Positions 45,673 to 55,389 of a DNA stretch of 64,000 nt are shown piece after piece. The notes under the pieces were generated by a model. It had not been told where the DNA came from, did no database searches, and saw only the letters and a program-made list of their open reading frames with translations. The first letter of the stretch is position 1. Every line of letters starts with the position of its first letter. Source of the stretch: CBDFLD01 sp965249005 (GTDB lineage Bacteria > Acidobacteriota > UBA6911). Location of the stretch: positions 89,771 through 153,770 of the forward strand of contig CBDFLD010000008.1 of assembly GCA_965249005.1 (NCBI GenBank), given 5' to 3'. A program made the translations under genes and the position numbers.

Positions 45673-46689
45673 TCAGCCATCCGAATCCTGAACCTGCACG
45701 AATTGCCAACCGAACCGGCCCTTGATGCAGAGATGGCCGCGAGTGACTTCTTGATCCAGCGGCGATGTCGCCTTGACGATTTGATTGTCCTGGGTGTGCA
45801 GGGTCACAGTGCACCCGACTCCACAGAACGGGCAGATGGTATCGGTCTCGGCCTGCTTCGATTCGTCCCACGTCCCTGCTTGGCGCATATCGTGTTCGCT
45901 TCGAAACATGAGGGCTCCCGTCGGACAGACGCCGATGCAGTTGCCGCAGTATACGCAGGCAGACTCCGGAAGGGGCACCGAGTACTCGGTGGAGATTCTG
46001 GCATCGAAGCCTCGTCCTGCGACTGCGATAGCAAACGTGTTCTGCGCGTCGACACCGCACGCCTCGACGCATTTGTAACAGAGGATGCATTTCGAGTAGT
46101 CCCGGACGTAGAGATCGTTGTCGACCTTGGTGGGTTGGTGAACGGTCGAGGCCGTGATTCCTTCCGGGGTGCAATGGACGCCGGGGCGAGCGGACTCGCG
46201 CGCCCCTTCTTCTGCCGGAGCCGCGACGGCCCCGTACCGCTCTGGTTTCGCGTCGTACTCTTGCATGTAGCCCTGTAGCTCCGGCGCGGTGGAAACGTCG
46301 ACGGAGGAGGCCAAAAACTCCAGCACCAGGCGGCGACTCAAGCGCACACGCTCGGAATTCGTCTGGACTACCATTCCGGCTTCGACCTTTCTCGAGCAGG
46401 CCGGCACCAAGGTCCGGGCCCCTTCGAGCTCCATGACACAGATGCGGCAGACATTGACTGGCGTCAAGTTCTCGAGATAGCAAAGCGTGGGAGTATCGAT
46501 GCCAATCTCACGAGCTGCATCGAGCAGGGTGGCGCCCTCCGGAATCGAAACGTCTTGACCGTCGATGGTAAGTTCGACCGTTGCTTTTGGTTCCTTGTTC
46601 GGAAGCACTGGGATCGGTCCGGCAGGTACTGGTATCGTCAGCGCCGGGGCATCGGAAGCCGCTCGTTTGTTTAATTTCTTGGAACTCAT
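45673..46689 (-). CDS. Formate dehydrogenase iron-sulfur subunit (split-off N-terminal part of FdhA)
   Basis: The 338-residue protein contains the electron-transfer half of an FdhA/NuoG-type subunit. A 2Fe-2S domain (TLCYLENLTPVNVCRICVME, then VPACS) is followed by two 4Fe-4S clusters (CILCYKCVEACG and CVYCGNCIGVCP). It ends with the 4Fe-4S module that normally begins the molybdopterin domain (CPFCGVGC, GHLCIKGRFGW). The NuoG His-Cys box is missing. The protein ends a few residues after RFGW, exactly where the separate catalytic gene (48625-50544) begins. ATG 46689 is favoured over an ORF reaching 46929, which overlaps the diaphorase gene. It is last in the fdh operon. Confidence 0.9.
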   Translation of the reverse strand: MSSKKLNKRAASDAPALTIPVPAGPIPVLPNKEPKATVELTIDGQDVSIPEGATLLDAAREIGIDTPTLCYLENLTPVNVCRICVMELEGARTLVPACSRKVEAGMVVQTNSERVRLSRRLVLEFLASSVDVSTAPELQGYMQEYDAKPERYGAVAAPAEEGARESARPGVHCTPEGITASTVHQPTKVDNDLYVRDYSKCILCYKCVEACGVDAQNTFAIAVAGRGFDARISTEYSVPLPESACVYCGNCIGVCPTGALMFRSEHDMRQAGTWDESKQAETDTICPFCGVGCTVTLHTQDNQIVKATSPLDQEVTRGHLCIKGRFGWQFVQVQDSDG

Positions 46690-46715
46690 GTTCGTTTCTC
46701 TGGCTCGTCGATCGG

Positions 46716-48587
46716 TTAGAAAATCTTCCAGCGCAGCAGCGCCGACTCGATCGCGCTCGAAGCCGTGACTCCAAGCCCGCAGATGGAGGCGTCTCTCATG
46801 ACCTGCCCCACATCCTTCAGGAGCAACAGATCTTGCTCGGCCGAGCCGAAAGCACGCCCCTTGTCGAGGCGATGCAACAACTCTTCTTGCCGTACCGTGC
46901 CTACGCGGCAGGGCACGCACTGGCCGCAAGACTCGTCTCGAAAAAAATGGGCAATTCGAAGCAATATGTTTTTCATGTCCACGGTATCGTCGAAAAGCAT
47001 TACCACCGCCGAACCCAGCGTGGCTCCAATTTCACGGGTTCCCTCGAAGGTGAGCGGCGTATCCAGCTCTTTCGGGGATACGAACGCTCCAGCGGCGCCG
47101 CCAAGGAGAACGGCCTGCAGCCGTCCACTGCCGCTGACCCCTCCGGCAAGATCGATCAGCTGTTTTGCCGTGATGCCGAACTCCGCCTCGTAGACCCCGG
47201 GCCGCGCGATGTGGCCGGAAAGGCAGAAGAGCTTGGTTCCCGTGGACTTTTCGGTGCCGAGCGAAGCGTAAGCCGCACCGCCCTCGAGGACGATATCGAG
47301 CACGTTGATCAGCGTCTCGACATTGTTGACCAGCGTCGGTCTGCCGAAAAGCCCCGACTGCGTTGGATACGGAGGCTTGTTGCGGGGCTCTCCCCGGTAC
47401 CCCTCGATGGAATTGAAAAGAGCGGTCTCCTCGCCGCAGATGTATGCGCCGGCACCGCGTCGAATCTCGATATCGAAATCTACGCCGCGCCCGTGGATGT
47501 TTTTGCCCAGAAGGCCCGCCTCGCGTGCCGACGAGATCGCGTGAGTGAGACGATCCGTCGCAAGGGGATACTCCCCGCGTATGTAGACGTAGCCCCTTTC
47601 ACAGCCGGTGGCTGTCCCCGCGATTGTCATGGCCTCGATCACGGCAAAGGGGTCTCCCTCCATGACGACGCGGTCCTTGAAGGTACCGGGCTCCGACTCG
47701 TCCGCGTTGCAAATGAGATAACGCGGGGACTTCTCCTGCGAGACCGCCTTCCACTTGATCGCTGCTGGAAACGCCGCTCCACCACGACCGACCAGCTTCG
47801 AATCGGTGACTTCCTGGATCACCCGGTCCGGTCCGAGTTCGAAGGCCTTCTCGAGCGCCCTATAGCCGCCGCCGTCCCGGTAGCCCTCGAGGCTTTCGGG
47901 ATCGACCCGGCCGACGCGCTTGAGCAGCCGCAATTGAGGTTGGCCGGATTGCGGCACCGAGAGCGCAGGGTCAAGGACGTCCGGGCTGGAAGCCTGCACA
48001 GACACGGGCTTGTTGGCTGCTCTCAGACTGGCCGGCGCTGACTCGACGTTCGTAGGCGCCAGAACTTTTTCCCTCGGACTTTCGCCTGCCTGCGAAAGCA
48101 AAGCGGCCGGTGCCCGCTCGCACAGTCCCAGGCAGGGACTTCGCTGCCAGGAGGGGTGTCCGTTTCCGTTGGACGCGCCGGAGGGTCCAAGTGCTTGCTC
48201 CAGCGACGCGCACACCCCCGCCGCGCCCCGGGCCAGACACGCGATATCGTCGCACACATGCAGAACGGTCGCCGGCCGGGGCGTAATCGAAAACATGGAG
48301 TAAAAGTCCGCCACGCCGAATGCATCGGCGGGTGGAACGTTGAGGCGGCGGCACGCGTAGTTGAGGGCACCGGAGCTGATCCAGCCAAAACGAGACTGGA
48401 TGGCATGGAGCACAGGAAGGAGCAAATGACGCTTCGTTCTGGATAGGTGTCCGGTGGATGATGCGCGTCCATCCAGCGCGATCTGCCGTGTACCGCCGGA
48501 CCAACCGGAGTCCGGCGGCCCTAGCACACCGTCGACGGCAGACTTTTCTTCCGCGCTGGGCTCGTCTCTAGTGAAGTGGAGATCCAA
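46716..48587 (-). CDS. Formate dehydrogenase diaphorase subunit, NuoE-NuoF fusion
   Basis: The 623-residue protein fuses a 24-kDa-type 2Fe-2S domain (residues about 40-180; cysteines in HVCDDIACL and SPCLGLCE) to a NuoF-type FMN/NAD domain (GRGGAAFPAAIKWK, GAGAYICGEETAL) with a terminal 4Fe-4S cluster (ESCGQCVPCRVGT, then SICGLG). A linker of about 70 residues joins the two. It passes electrons from formate to NAD. The start is TTG 48587, right after an in-frame stop, with AAGGAG seven bases before it. It lies between the two halves of the formate dehydrogenase large subunit. Confidence 0.94.
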   Translation of the reverse strand: MDLHFTRDEPSAEEKSAVDGVLGPPDSGWSGGTRQIALDGRASSTGHLSRTKRHLLLPVLHAIQSRFGWISSGALNYACRRLNVPPADAFGVADFYSMFSITPRPATVLHVCDDIACLARGAAGVCASLEQALGPSGASNGNGHPSWQRSPCLGLCERAPAALLSQAGESPREKVLAPTNVESAPASLRAANKPVSVQASSPDVLDPALSVPQSGQPQLRLLKRVGRVDPESLEGYRDGGGYRALEKAFELGPDRVIQEVTDSKLVGRGGAAFPAAIKWKAVSQEKSPRYLICNADESEPGTFKDRVVMEGDPFAVIEAMTIAGTATGCERGYVYIRGEYPLATDRLTHAISSAREAGLLGKNIHGRGVDFDIEIRRGAGAYICGEETALFNSIEGYRGEPRNKPPYPTQSGLFGRPTLVNNVETLINVLDIVLEGGAAYASLGTEKSTGTKLFCLSGHIARPGVYEAEFGITAKQLIDLAGGVSGSGRLQAVLLGGAAGAFVSPKELDTPLTFEGTREIGATLGSAVVMLFDDTVDMKNILLRIAHFFRDESCGQCVPCRVGTVRQEELLHRLDKGRAFGSAEQDLLLLKDVGQVMRDASICGLGVTASSAIESALLRWKIF

Positions 48588-48624
48588 TCAACAACTCCTT
48601 GTCGAAGCCATTGGCTCAACGCTT

Positions 48625-50544
48625 TCAGCTTTTCGTGGCATGCTGGCCGATTTTATCGATCCGGATGGCTGTTGCCTTGAACTCCGCAGTTCCGGATTTT
48701 GGGTCGACTGCGTCGATCGTCAACCGGTTCGTTTCGACCTCATCGGGAAAGTGAAACGTCATGAAGGCCAGACCGGGCCGCAGCGCAGTATCGAACCGCA
48801 CGGGGGCCACGACGGAGCCTCGACGAGAGCTTACCTTCACCTTCTCGCCGTCGCTGAGACCGAAACGCGCGCCATCCTCGGGCGCGAGGTCCAGCGATTC
48901 CCCGCGCCGAAGCGGCGAGCGGTAGCGCGCTGTCTGCACTCCCGTGTTGTAGGAATCAAGTCTTCGGCCAGTCGTCAGTCGAATGGGATAGTCTTCGGTC
49001 AGCTCGTCAACCGGAGGATCGTTCACGACAGGGCTGAACGGCGCTCTGGGTCCTATGACGGGCCGCTTCCACAAACGGCTGTGAAGGAATAGCTCCCCCG
49101 GATGGGACTCGTCGTAGCAAGGCCACCGGATTCCGCCCAGCTCTTCCAAGCGGCGATAGGTCATGCCGTGATGCATTGGACTGAGACTCCGGACTTCATT
49201 CCAGATTTTCTCCGGATCCGGCTGGCCCCAGTCATGGCCGAACCGTCGCGCGAGCTCGAATACAATCTCCGTATCGTCTCGAGCGCCCGGGGGCGGGGCC
49301 AGTGCGCGGCGTACTCTCTGGACCTTACGCTCGCTGCTGGTGACGGTACCATCGGATTCCGACCAGCCCGCGGCAGCGGGCAGCACCACGTCGGCAAGCT
49401 CGGCGGTGGCGGTCATCAGCACGTCCTGAACCACGAGGATGTCGAGCCCCCCCAGCAGCTTCAGAGCGCGATTGCGGTCCGCCTCGGAGCTGGCCGGATT
49501 CTCACCGATTACGTAGAGCGCCGTGAAATCCCCAGCTTCCATGGCATCGAACATCCCGCTCAGATGCAGACCACGCTTGGGAGGGATTTCTGCTCCCCAG
49601 GCACGCTCGAACTTCTTGCGCAGCGCATCGTTCTCTACGTGTTGAAAGCCGGTCAAGCGATCAGGGATGGCTCCCATGTCCCCGCCACCCTGGACGTTGT
49701 TCTGTCCGCGCAGGGGATTCACTCCGGATCCGTAGCGGCCGACATGACCGGTCAGAAGAGCGAGGTTGAGAATAGCTAACACGTTGTCGACCGCGTTGTG
49801 ATGTTCCGTGATTCCAAGGGTCCAGCAGATCTGCGCGCGATCGGCACTGGCGTATGCATGGGCGAGATCACGAATGGCGTGTGCCGGTACACCGGTGACT
49901 TGCTCGGCGTACTCGAGAGTGCAGGACTCCACACTCGCCCGGTAGTCATCGAACTGGCTGGTTGCATGTTCGATGAAATCATCACGGGTCAAACCCGCCT
50001 CGATGATCTCTCGGCCCATGGCATTGGCCAGCGCGATGTCACTCCCCACGTCGAGGCCTAGCCAGCCATCCGCCCACTCGGCAGAACCCGTTCGGCGCGG
50101 ATCTACCACGTAGAGCTTCGCGCCGTTGTGAACTCCTTTCAGAACGTGATGGAAGAAAATCGGGTGCGTTTCACGCGCGTTCGACCCCCACAGAACGATC
50201 AGGTCGGTCTCTTCCACTTCCTGATAGGAGCTGGTGCCGCCTCCCATACCGAATACCGTCGCCAGACCGACGACGCTGGGAGCGTGTCACGTACGGTTGC
50301 AGCTGTCGATGTTGTTGCTGCCGATGACGGTGCGAGCGAATTTTTGCGATACGAAGTTGAGCTCGTTGGTCGTCTTCGAACAGCTGAAGATGCCGAAAGT
50401 TTGCGGCCCGCGCTTGTCCACGGCCTTTCTGAATCCTTCGGCTGTTCGATCCAACGCCTCGTCCCAACTGGCCGCTCGGAGCTTGCCCTTATCCCGCACC
50501 ATCGGCTGCGTCAGTCGGGTGTTCCGTCTCCTGGATCGCGACAT
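48625..50544 (-). CDS. fdhA: Selenocysteine formate dehydrogenase, molybdopterin catalytic subunit
   Basis: The reading frame is continuous from ATG 50544 to the stop at 48625 if UGA 50289-50287 is read as selenocysteine. This gives 639 residues with Sec at position 86 in the motif IDSCNRT-U-HAPSVV, the active-site pattern of Sec formate dehydrogenases (Sec followed by His). The molybdopterin domain follows: GGGTSSYQEVEETDLIVLWGSN, GITEHHNAVDN, LRGQNNVQGGGDMG and VLPAAAGWSE. An FDH SECIS hairpin lies just after the UGA. The 4Fe-4S module is encoded separately (45673-46689). ATG 50544 follows AGAGGA. It is first in the operon and divergent from the GH89 gene. Confidence 0.93.
50257..50289 (-). 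promoter_or_regulatory. UGA selenocysteine codon and bacterial SECIS hairpin of fdhA
   Basis: The Sec codon is 50289-50287. After it, CGTCGTC (50275-50269) pairs with GGCGACG (50263-50257), including one T-G wobble, around the loop GGTCT (50268-50264). GGU is the seventh codon after UGA, the same distance I recall for Escherichia coli fdhF, which also shows a GGUCU loop. Confidence 0.9.
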
Positions 50545-50870
50545 AGGAATTGGTCCTCTTTATCCTTTACAGCTCAGTCTTTTCGCTCTTTCTTCGCGTT
50601 GCTTATGTTACGGGATTTTGGCGAGGATACAAAGATGATTCAGGCTCTAGAACATATTCGATGCAATACCGTGAATGATTCCAATTGCCTTTGGAGCTAT
50701 AGGATAGCACAATATGTATCCATGGATACATCTGGAGATTGCCGGATGATACGAACAGAACTATCGAGTGGGGAGATGCTCGATCTCAATCGCGCAGGAT
50801 TGCAATCCGGTCAAGGTCGAATTCCAGATGGACTTCCCGGTAAGAAAGCGCGCATCCACGTTTCGTCGCT
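50545..50870. other. Divergent intergenic region fdhA / GH89
   Basis: No gene is seen in these 326 bp. They must contain the promoter of the formate dehydrogenase operon and probably that of the GH89 gene. The only clear structure is an 18-bp palindrome at 50714-50731. No convincing sigma-70 pair was found. Confidence 0.5.
50714..50731. promoter_or_regulatory. 18-bp perfect palindrome, possible operator
   Basis: ATGTATCCATGGATACAT reads the same on both strands. It lies in an AT-richer stretch between divergent genes, about 170 bp upstream of fdhA and 140 bp upstream of the GH89 frame. Operator function is inferred from position and symmetry only. Confidence 0.45.
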
Positions 50871-53101
50871 GTGGATGAGACTGACGCTTCTGGTATGGGG
50901 GGGGGGATGATCGGTTTATCGACTTGCGCCCTGGCGCAGGACACGGCGTCGGCGCAGGTTGCCGCACGAGGCCTCGTGAAGCGGTTGCTTCCTGAACAAG
51001 CCGACCGCTTCGTGTTCGAGACCATCCCACCCAGCGACGGGGATGTCTTCGAAGTCGACGGCCGTGGGAACAAGGTAGTCATTCGCGGAAACAGCGGTGT
51101 CTCCATGGCGGTCGGACTCCAGTGGTACATGAAGCGTCACGGCTACGGCTTTCCGTCGTGGTACGGGGGGCACCACACGATCCCTCCATCGCCGGTGCCC
51201 GTTGCGTCGAAGATCCGTCAGGTCAGCTGGGCGGGTTCCCGCTATTACCTGAACTACTGCACCTTCACCTATTCCGTGCCGTGGTGGGACTGGTCGCAAT
51301 GGGAGAAGCTCATCGATTGGATGGCGCTCAATGGCGTCACCCTGCCACTTTCGATTACAGGACAAGAAGCAGTCTGGCAAGCCGTGTGCCGGCGGCTCGG
51401 TCTGAGCGAGGCACAGATCGAGGCATTCATTCCCGGCCCCGCGTATCTCCCGTTTGGATGGATGGGGACGCTGGACGGCTGGGGCGGACCCCTCCCGCAG
51501 GACTGGATCGAGCGCCACAGGGAGCTTCAGCGAAAGATCGTGGCCCGAGAGCGGGAATTCGGCATGAGACCGGTGCTTCAGGGGTTCACGGGTCATGTAC
51601 CTCCGGCGTTGGCGGAGAAGTTCCCAGATGCAAGCCTGCGTCGCATCAGCTGGGTCGATTGGCACACCTACGTGCTGGACCCGCTGGATCCTCTGTTTCC
51701 GAGGATCGCCCGTCTCTTCATGGAAGAACAGATGAAGCTCTTCGGTACGGATCATCTTTACGCCGCGGATACCGTCATCGAGATGACTCCGCCCAGCGAG
51801 GATCCGAAATATCTCGCCGACTTGAGCCGGGCCATCTACGACGGCATGATCAAAACTGATCCGAAAGCGGTGTGGGTCTTGCAGGACTGGACGTTTCAAA
51901 ACCAGCGCAAGTTCTGGGCGGAGCAAGAGCGAATCAAAGTATTTCTCGACGCGGTTCCTGATAGTGGAATGCTCGTGTTGAATATGTTCAGTGAAGCCAA
52001 ACCCGTCTGGAACGTCACAGAAGCGTTCCACGGCAAGCCGTGGGTGTGGTGCGTGGTCCAGAACTTCGGGGACATGGTACAGCTCGGCGGCCCCATGAAC
52101 ACGATCAATCAGGATTTGCCCGCGGCCCGAGTGGATCCCAAGAGTGGCTCGCTCACCGGTCTGGGCCTTATTCCCGAAGGTCTGGGGCACAATCCGGCAC
52201 TCCACGCCTTGATGTTCGAGATGGCCTGGCGCGATCCAAGCCGGGTTGATCTGAACGACTGGATGCGAACCTACAGCCGCTATCGCTATGGCCAGGCGAA
52301 CACGGAAGCTCAAAAGGCCTGGGGAATCCTGAAGGAGACTGTCTATACCGCTCCGTGTCCTCCTCTGGGGCGTTCCATGATTCTCCACGTACCCACCCTG
52401 ACTCCAACGGTGGAGGTGGAACCCGAGAGACTATGGCTCCGGAAGATAGCTTACGACAATGCACAGCTGGCCCGAGCATGGAAAATCTGCTGCGAGCAAC
52501 GGAGAAGCTCGGTAATATCGATCCCTATCGCTATGATCTCGTCAACGTCGCGCGACAGGTTCTGTCCAACCACGCTGCAAAACTGTACGATGATGTTGTT
52601 CAGGCACACGAGCTAAAGAGCGTCGACCGATTCAAGAGCGCGTCTGAGCGTTTTCTGGCTTTGATCCGTGATCTGGACACGCTGCTGGCTACGCGTCCTG
52701 AATTTCTGTTGGGCCGGTGGCTGGAGGACGCCAAGCGCTGGGGCACAAACGAGTCGGAACGTGCTCGCTTTGAATGGAACGCGCGCCGGGTCTTGACCCT
52801 CTGGGGTGCGGGGGAAGCAGATGCCTTCCCTCGAGATTATGCGCTCAAGGAATGGTCCGGCATGCTCACCGGCTTCTATCTCGGGCGCTGGGAGCTTTTT
52901 TTCCAACAGCTGGGTGATTCGTTGGCAAGGAACGAACCTTTGGATGCCGATAGCTTCAACCGCCAGCTGCTGCGGTGGGAGCGGGATTGGGCAAGTCGTC
53001 GCGAAACCTACCCGACCGATCCGCGCGGCGACAGCCTGGTCGTGGCGCGAAGCCTATGGGAAAAATATTGCACGGGGCTGAGACCGCCGAAATCTCATTG
53101 A
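50871..53101 (+). pseudogene. GH89 alpha-N-acetylglucosaminidase, frameshifted
   Basis: Two overlapping frames together give a complete NAGLU-type enzyme that removes terminal N-acetylglucosamine from glycans. Frame one (GTG 50871 on) has the GH89 signatures WYMKRHGYGFPSW, DWMALNGVTLPLSITGQE, MGTLDGWGGPLP and WCVVQNFGDM. At 52480-52481 one G is missing after the codons for ARAW, and frame two resumes with NLLRATEKLGN, YRYDLVNVARQ and ends at 53101. The 5' end is also doubtful: the likely signal (MRLTLLVWGGG...GLSTCALAQ) needs 11 G at 50897-50906, where 10 are present. Either a pseudogene or sequencing errors. Confidence 0.85.
50897..50906. repeat. Poly-G tract (10 G) at the start of the GH89 gene
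   Basis: With 10 G the frame from ATG 50875 stops at TGA 50908; with 11 G it continues into the signal peptide and mature enzyme. Such a tract can slip during replication or be miscalled in sequencing. Confidence 0.75.
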
Positions 53102-53228
53102 CGTACCTCAATCCGATCCAGGTCTTGTCGATGACTGGGATCCCACGATCGGAGAGGTGGAGTCCCTCCAGACTGGAGTCAGCAAAACAGCAAAGCATGG
53201 TCTTGGAGTTGGGACTCGTCGGTTATCC

Positions 53229-55257
53229 ATGAGATGCACTTGCAGATTTCGGCAAATGCGATCCGCCGCAACCCTTTCCTTCTTATTGGGTTACCAGGCA
53301 ATTTTGCCGGGAGCCGGCCGAGATCAAGAAAGCTCGGAGACGAGCAAGGACGAGATCGAAACGAAGGATTCTTCCGACGATGCAGGAAAAAGCAGAGACT
53401 CCGGCATACAAGACGCAGCGCTCACGCGCATCGGGGAATTCAAGATCGGCACCGGGAAACACACAAGCTCTGTTTCCCTGGCACAAATTGTCAATCCGTT
53501 TGAGGTTCGCAAACGTGGTCGCATCTATGGGTCGATCTACGCGTTTCATCGCAACGATAATTTTGACGCCAGAATTTTTTTCGACCCAGTGGGCCAACCA
53601 TTGCCGGAGTTCAAGCGCAACCAGTTTGGAATCAGTTTCGGGACATTCCTGAGCAATCAGCTCTCGGTCTTCGGAACCTATGAGGGGCTACGAATCAACC
53701 GAGGATCGACCAGGCTTTCCCTCATCCCTACGCCGGAGATGAAACGGGGAGATTTTGGAAAAGTCTCAAAACCAATTCTAGATCCATTTACCGGGGTTCC
53801 CTTCCAGGACAATCGGATCCCCGCGTCTCGCCTCCACCCGGTGGCTTTGCGGATGCTGTCGACGATCCCGGTACCGAACCGGGATGACCCCGGCCGTAAC
53901 TTCGTCAATAACCAGCCGGAAGTACTCAATACCGATTCCATGACCCTCCGGGTCGACTACCTGTTCCGCAAGGATTCCCACCTGTTCGCCAACTACGGCT
54001 ACACCAGGACGGATGGAGTCGAGGTCCATGACTTGCCGGCTTTTGGTCGGACCGAGGAAGGACGGAATCACGATTTCTCTTTGAGCCACGTGCATACTTT
54101 TGGACCTCGTTTGGTCGTCTCGCACCGCCTGCAGGTTACTCGTAACGCAGGTCTGGCACTCTCGGTCAATGCCGGCCGGCCGGGGTTACTCGCTTCATTG
54201 GGCATTGCGGGGGTCCAGACACTGGATGCCCTGGACGAGGGATATCCGGAGTTTCAACTGTTTGGCTATCCCTCTCTCGGCCTCCAGTTCGACGGCTCGC
54301 CGCGGACCTCGTTTCGAAACAGCTTCGGTTTCAGCGAAACCGTGACCTTGGTTCATGGCAACCACCAACTCGCCCTGGGCGGACAGCTGTACTTCCAGCA
54401 GCTCAACAATGTCCGATCAGGCGGATTGCGCCGTGGGCGATTCGTATTCGACGGAAGTCTCACAGGGGATAGCTTCGCGGACTTCCTGATCGGTCTCCCG
54501 ACTTCCGCGGAAAGAGGTGTCGGGTCGGATCGCGCGGACTTGAGGCGCAGATACTGGAACATCTATCTCCGAGACGACTGGAAGATCAACCCGCGTTTCA
54601 ATCTATCCCTGTCTCTTGCCTACAACCGTTATCCTTTTTATCGTTCTGTCCATGACAACATCTCGACACGATCCCCGCAATCTTCGAGCGGAGCGCTCAT
54701 TGGCTTTCTGGATGTCGGTTCACCGCTTCTATGCCAACTACATCTACGTTCTGCCCATGGGTCGCGGTAAGGCCTTGTCTACGGCATGGGCGGGTGGGCT
54801 GGGATGGCTGTTCGAGGGCTGGCGAATTTCGGGAATTACGACATTGGAATCCGGCCGTCCCTTTACTCCGGTTCTCCCCGGGGATCCTAACAATGACGGG
54901 CTCACCAGTGACCGACCGGACCGTGTCGGTGCGGGGAACCTACCCCGATCCCGGCGCTCGATCGACCAGTGGTTTGCAACTTCCGATTTCGCACGACCCG
55001 CGCCCTTTACCTTTGGCAACGCGGGAAGAAACATTCTGTTCGGTCCCGCGGAACGAAGATGGGATATCAGCATCATCAAGCAGTCCAAGCTCTCCAACGA
55101 TGGAGATCTGATAGACTTTCGTGTCCAGCTGTTCAATGCCTTCAACAACACATCTTTCCACAGACCCAACGCCACCTTCGGCACCTCTACCTTTGGCAGG
55201 ATCTTCGGTGCCGAGGATGGGAGAACGATCGAGGTTGCGCTGAAGTATACTTTCTGA
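53229..55257 (+). pseudogene. Oar-like TonB-dependent receptor remnant
   Basis: Two frames carry pieces of one outer-membrane beta-barrel. The first (M at 53229; signal-like RSAATLSFLLGYQAILPGAG) shows the FGTYEGLR, IPxSRLHPVA and NQFGISFGTFLS motifs of Oar-like receptors, then barrel strands to about 54690. The second frame (read from 54616, receptor-like from about 54720 to 55257) has HRFYANYIYVLPMGRGK, the DNPNNDG-like PGDPNNDG and the C-terminal strand ending in KYTF. The N-terminal carboxypeptidase-regulatory and plug domains are absent, and about 300 residues of mid-barrel appear deleted at the frame change. It cannot form a working transporter. Confidence 0.75.
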
Positions 55258-55389
55258 CCTGAGTTTGCGACGTCCCCCCTGCGGAATTGCTTCCTATTGA
55301 GCAACAGATTTCCTTGACCCGAGATAGAGCCGCGGGAAAACTGGCGCAAACCGATTCGCTCAACACAAGAAGGGTGTGGGACCGCCCAC

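Noticed and set aside
46581..48041. Plus-strand ORF of 486 codons opposite the NuoEF gene
   Set aside because: The minus strand encodes a clear NuoE-NuoF fusion with all cysteine motifs; the plus frame has none.
50916..52388. Minus-strand ORF of 490 codons opposite the GH89 gene
   Set aside because: GH89 motifs are in the plus strand; the antisense frame is open only because of codon bias.
52355..53101. A separate gene starting inside the GH89 frame
   Set aside because: Its first residues are out-of-frame GH89 sequence and the rest is the GH89 C-terminus; a one-base frameshift explains both.
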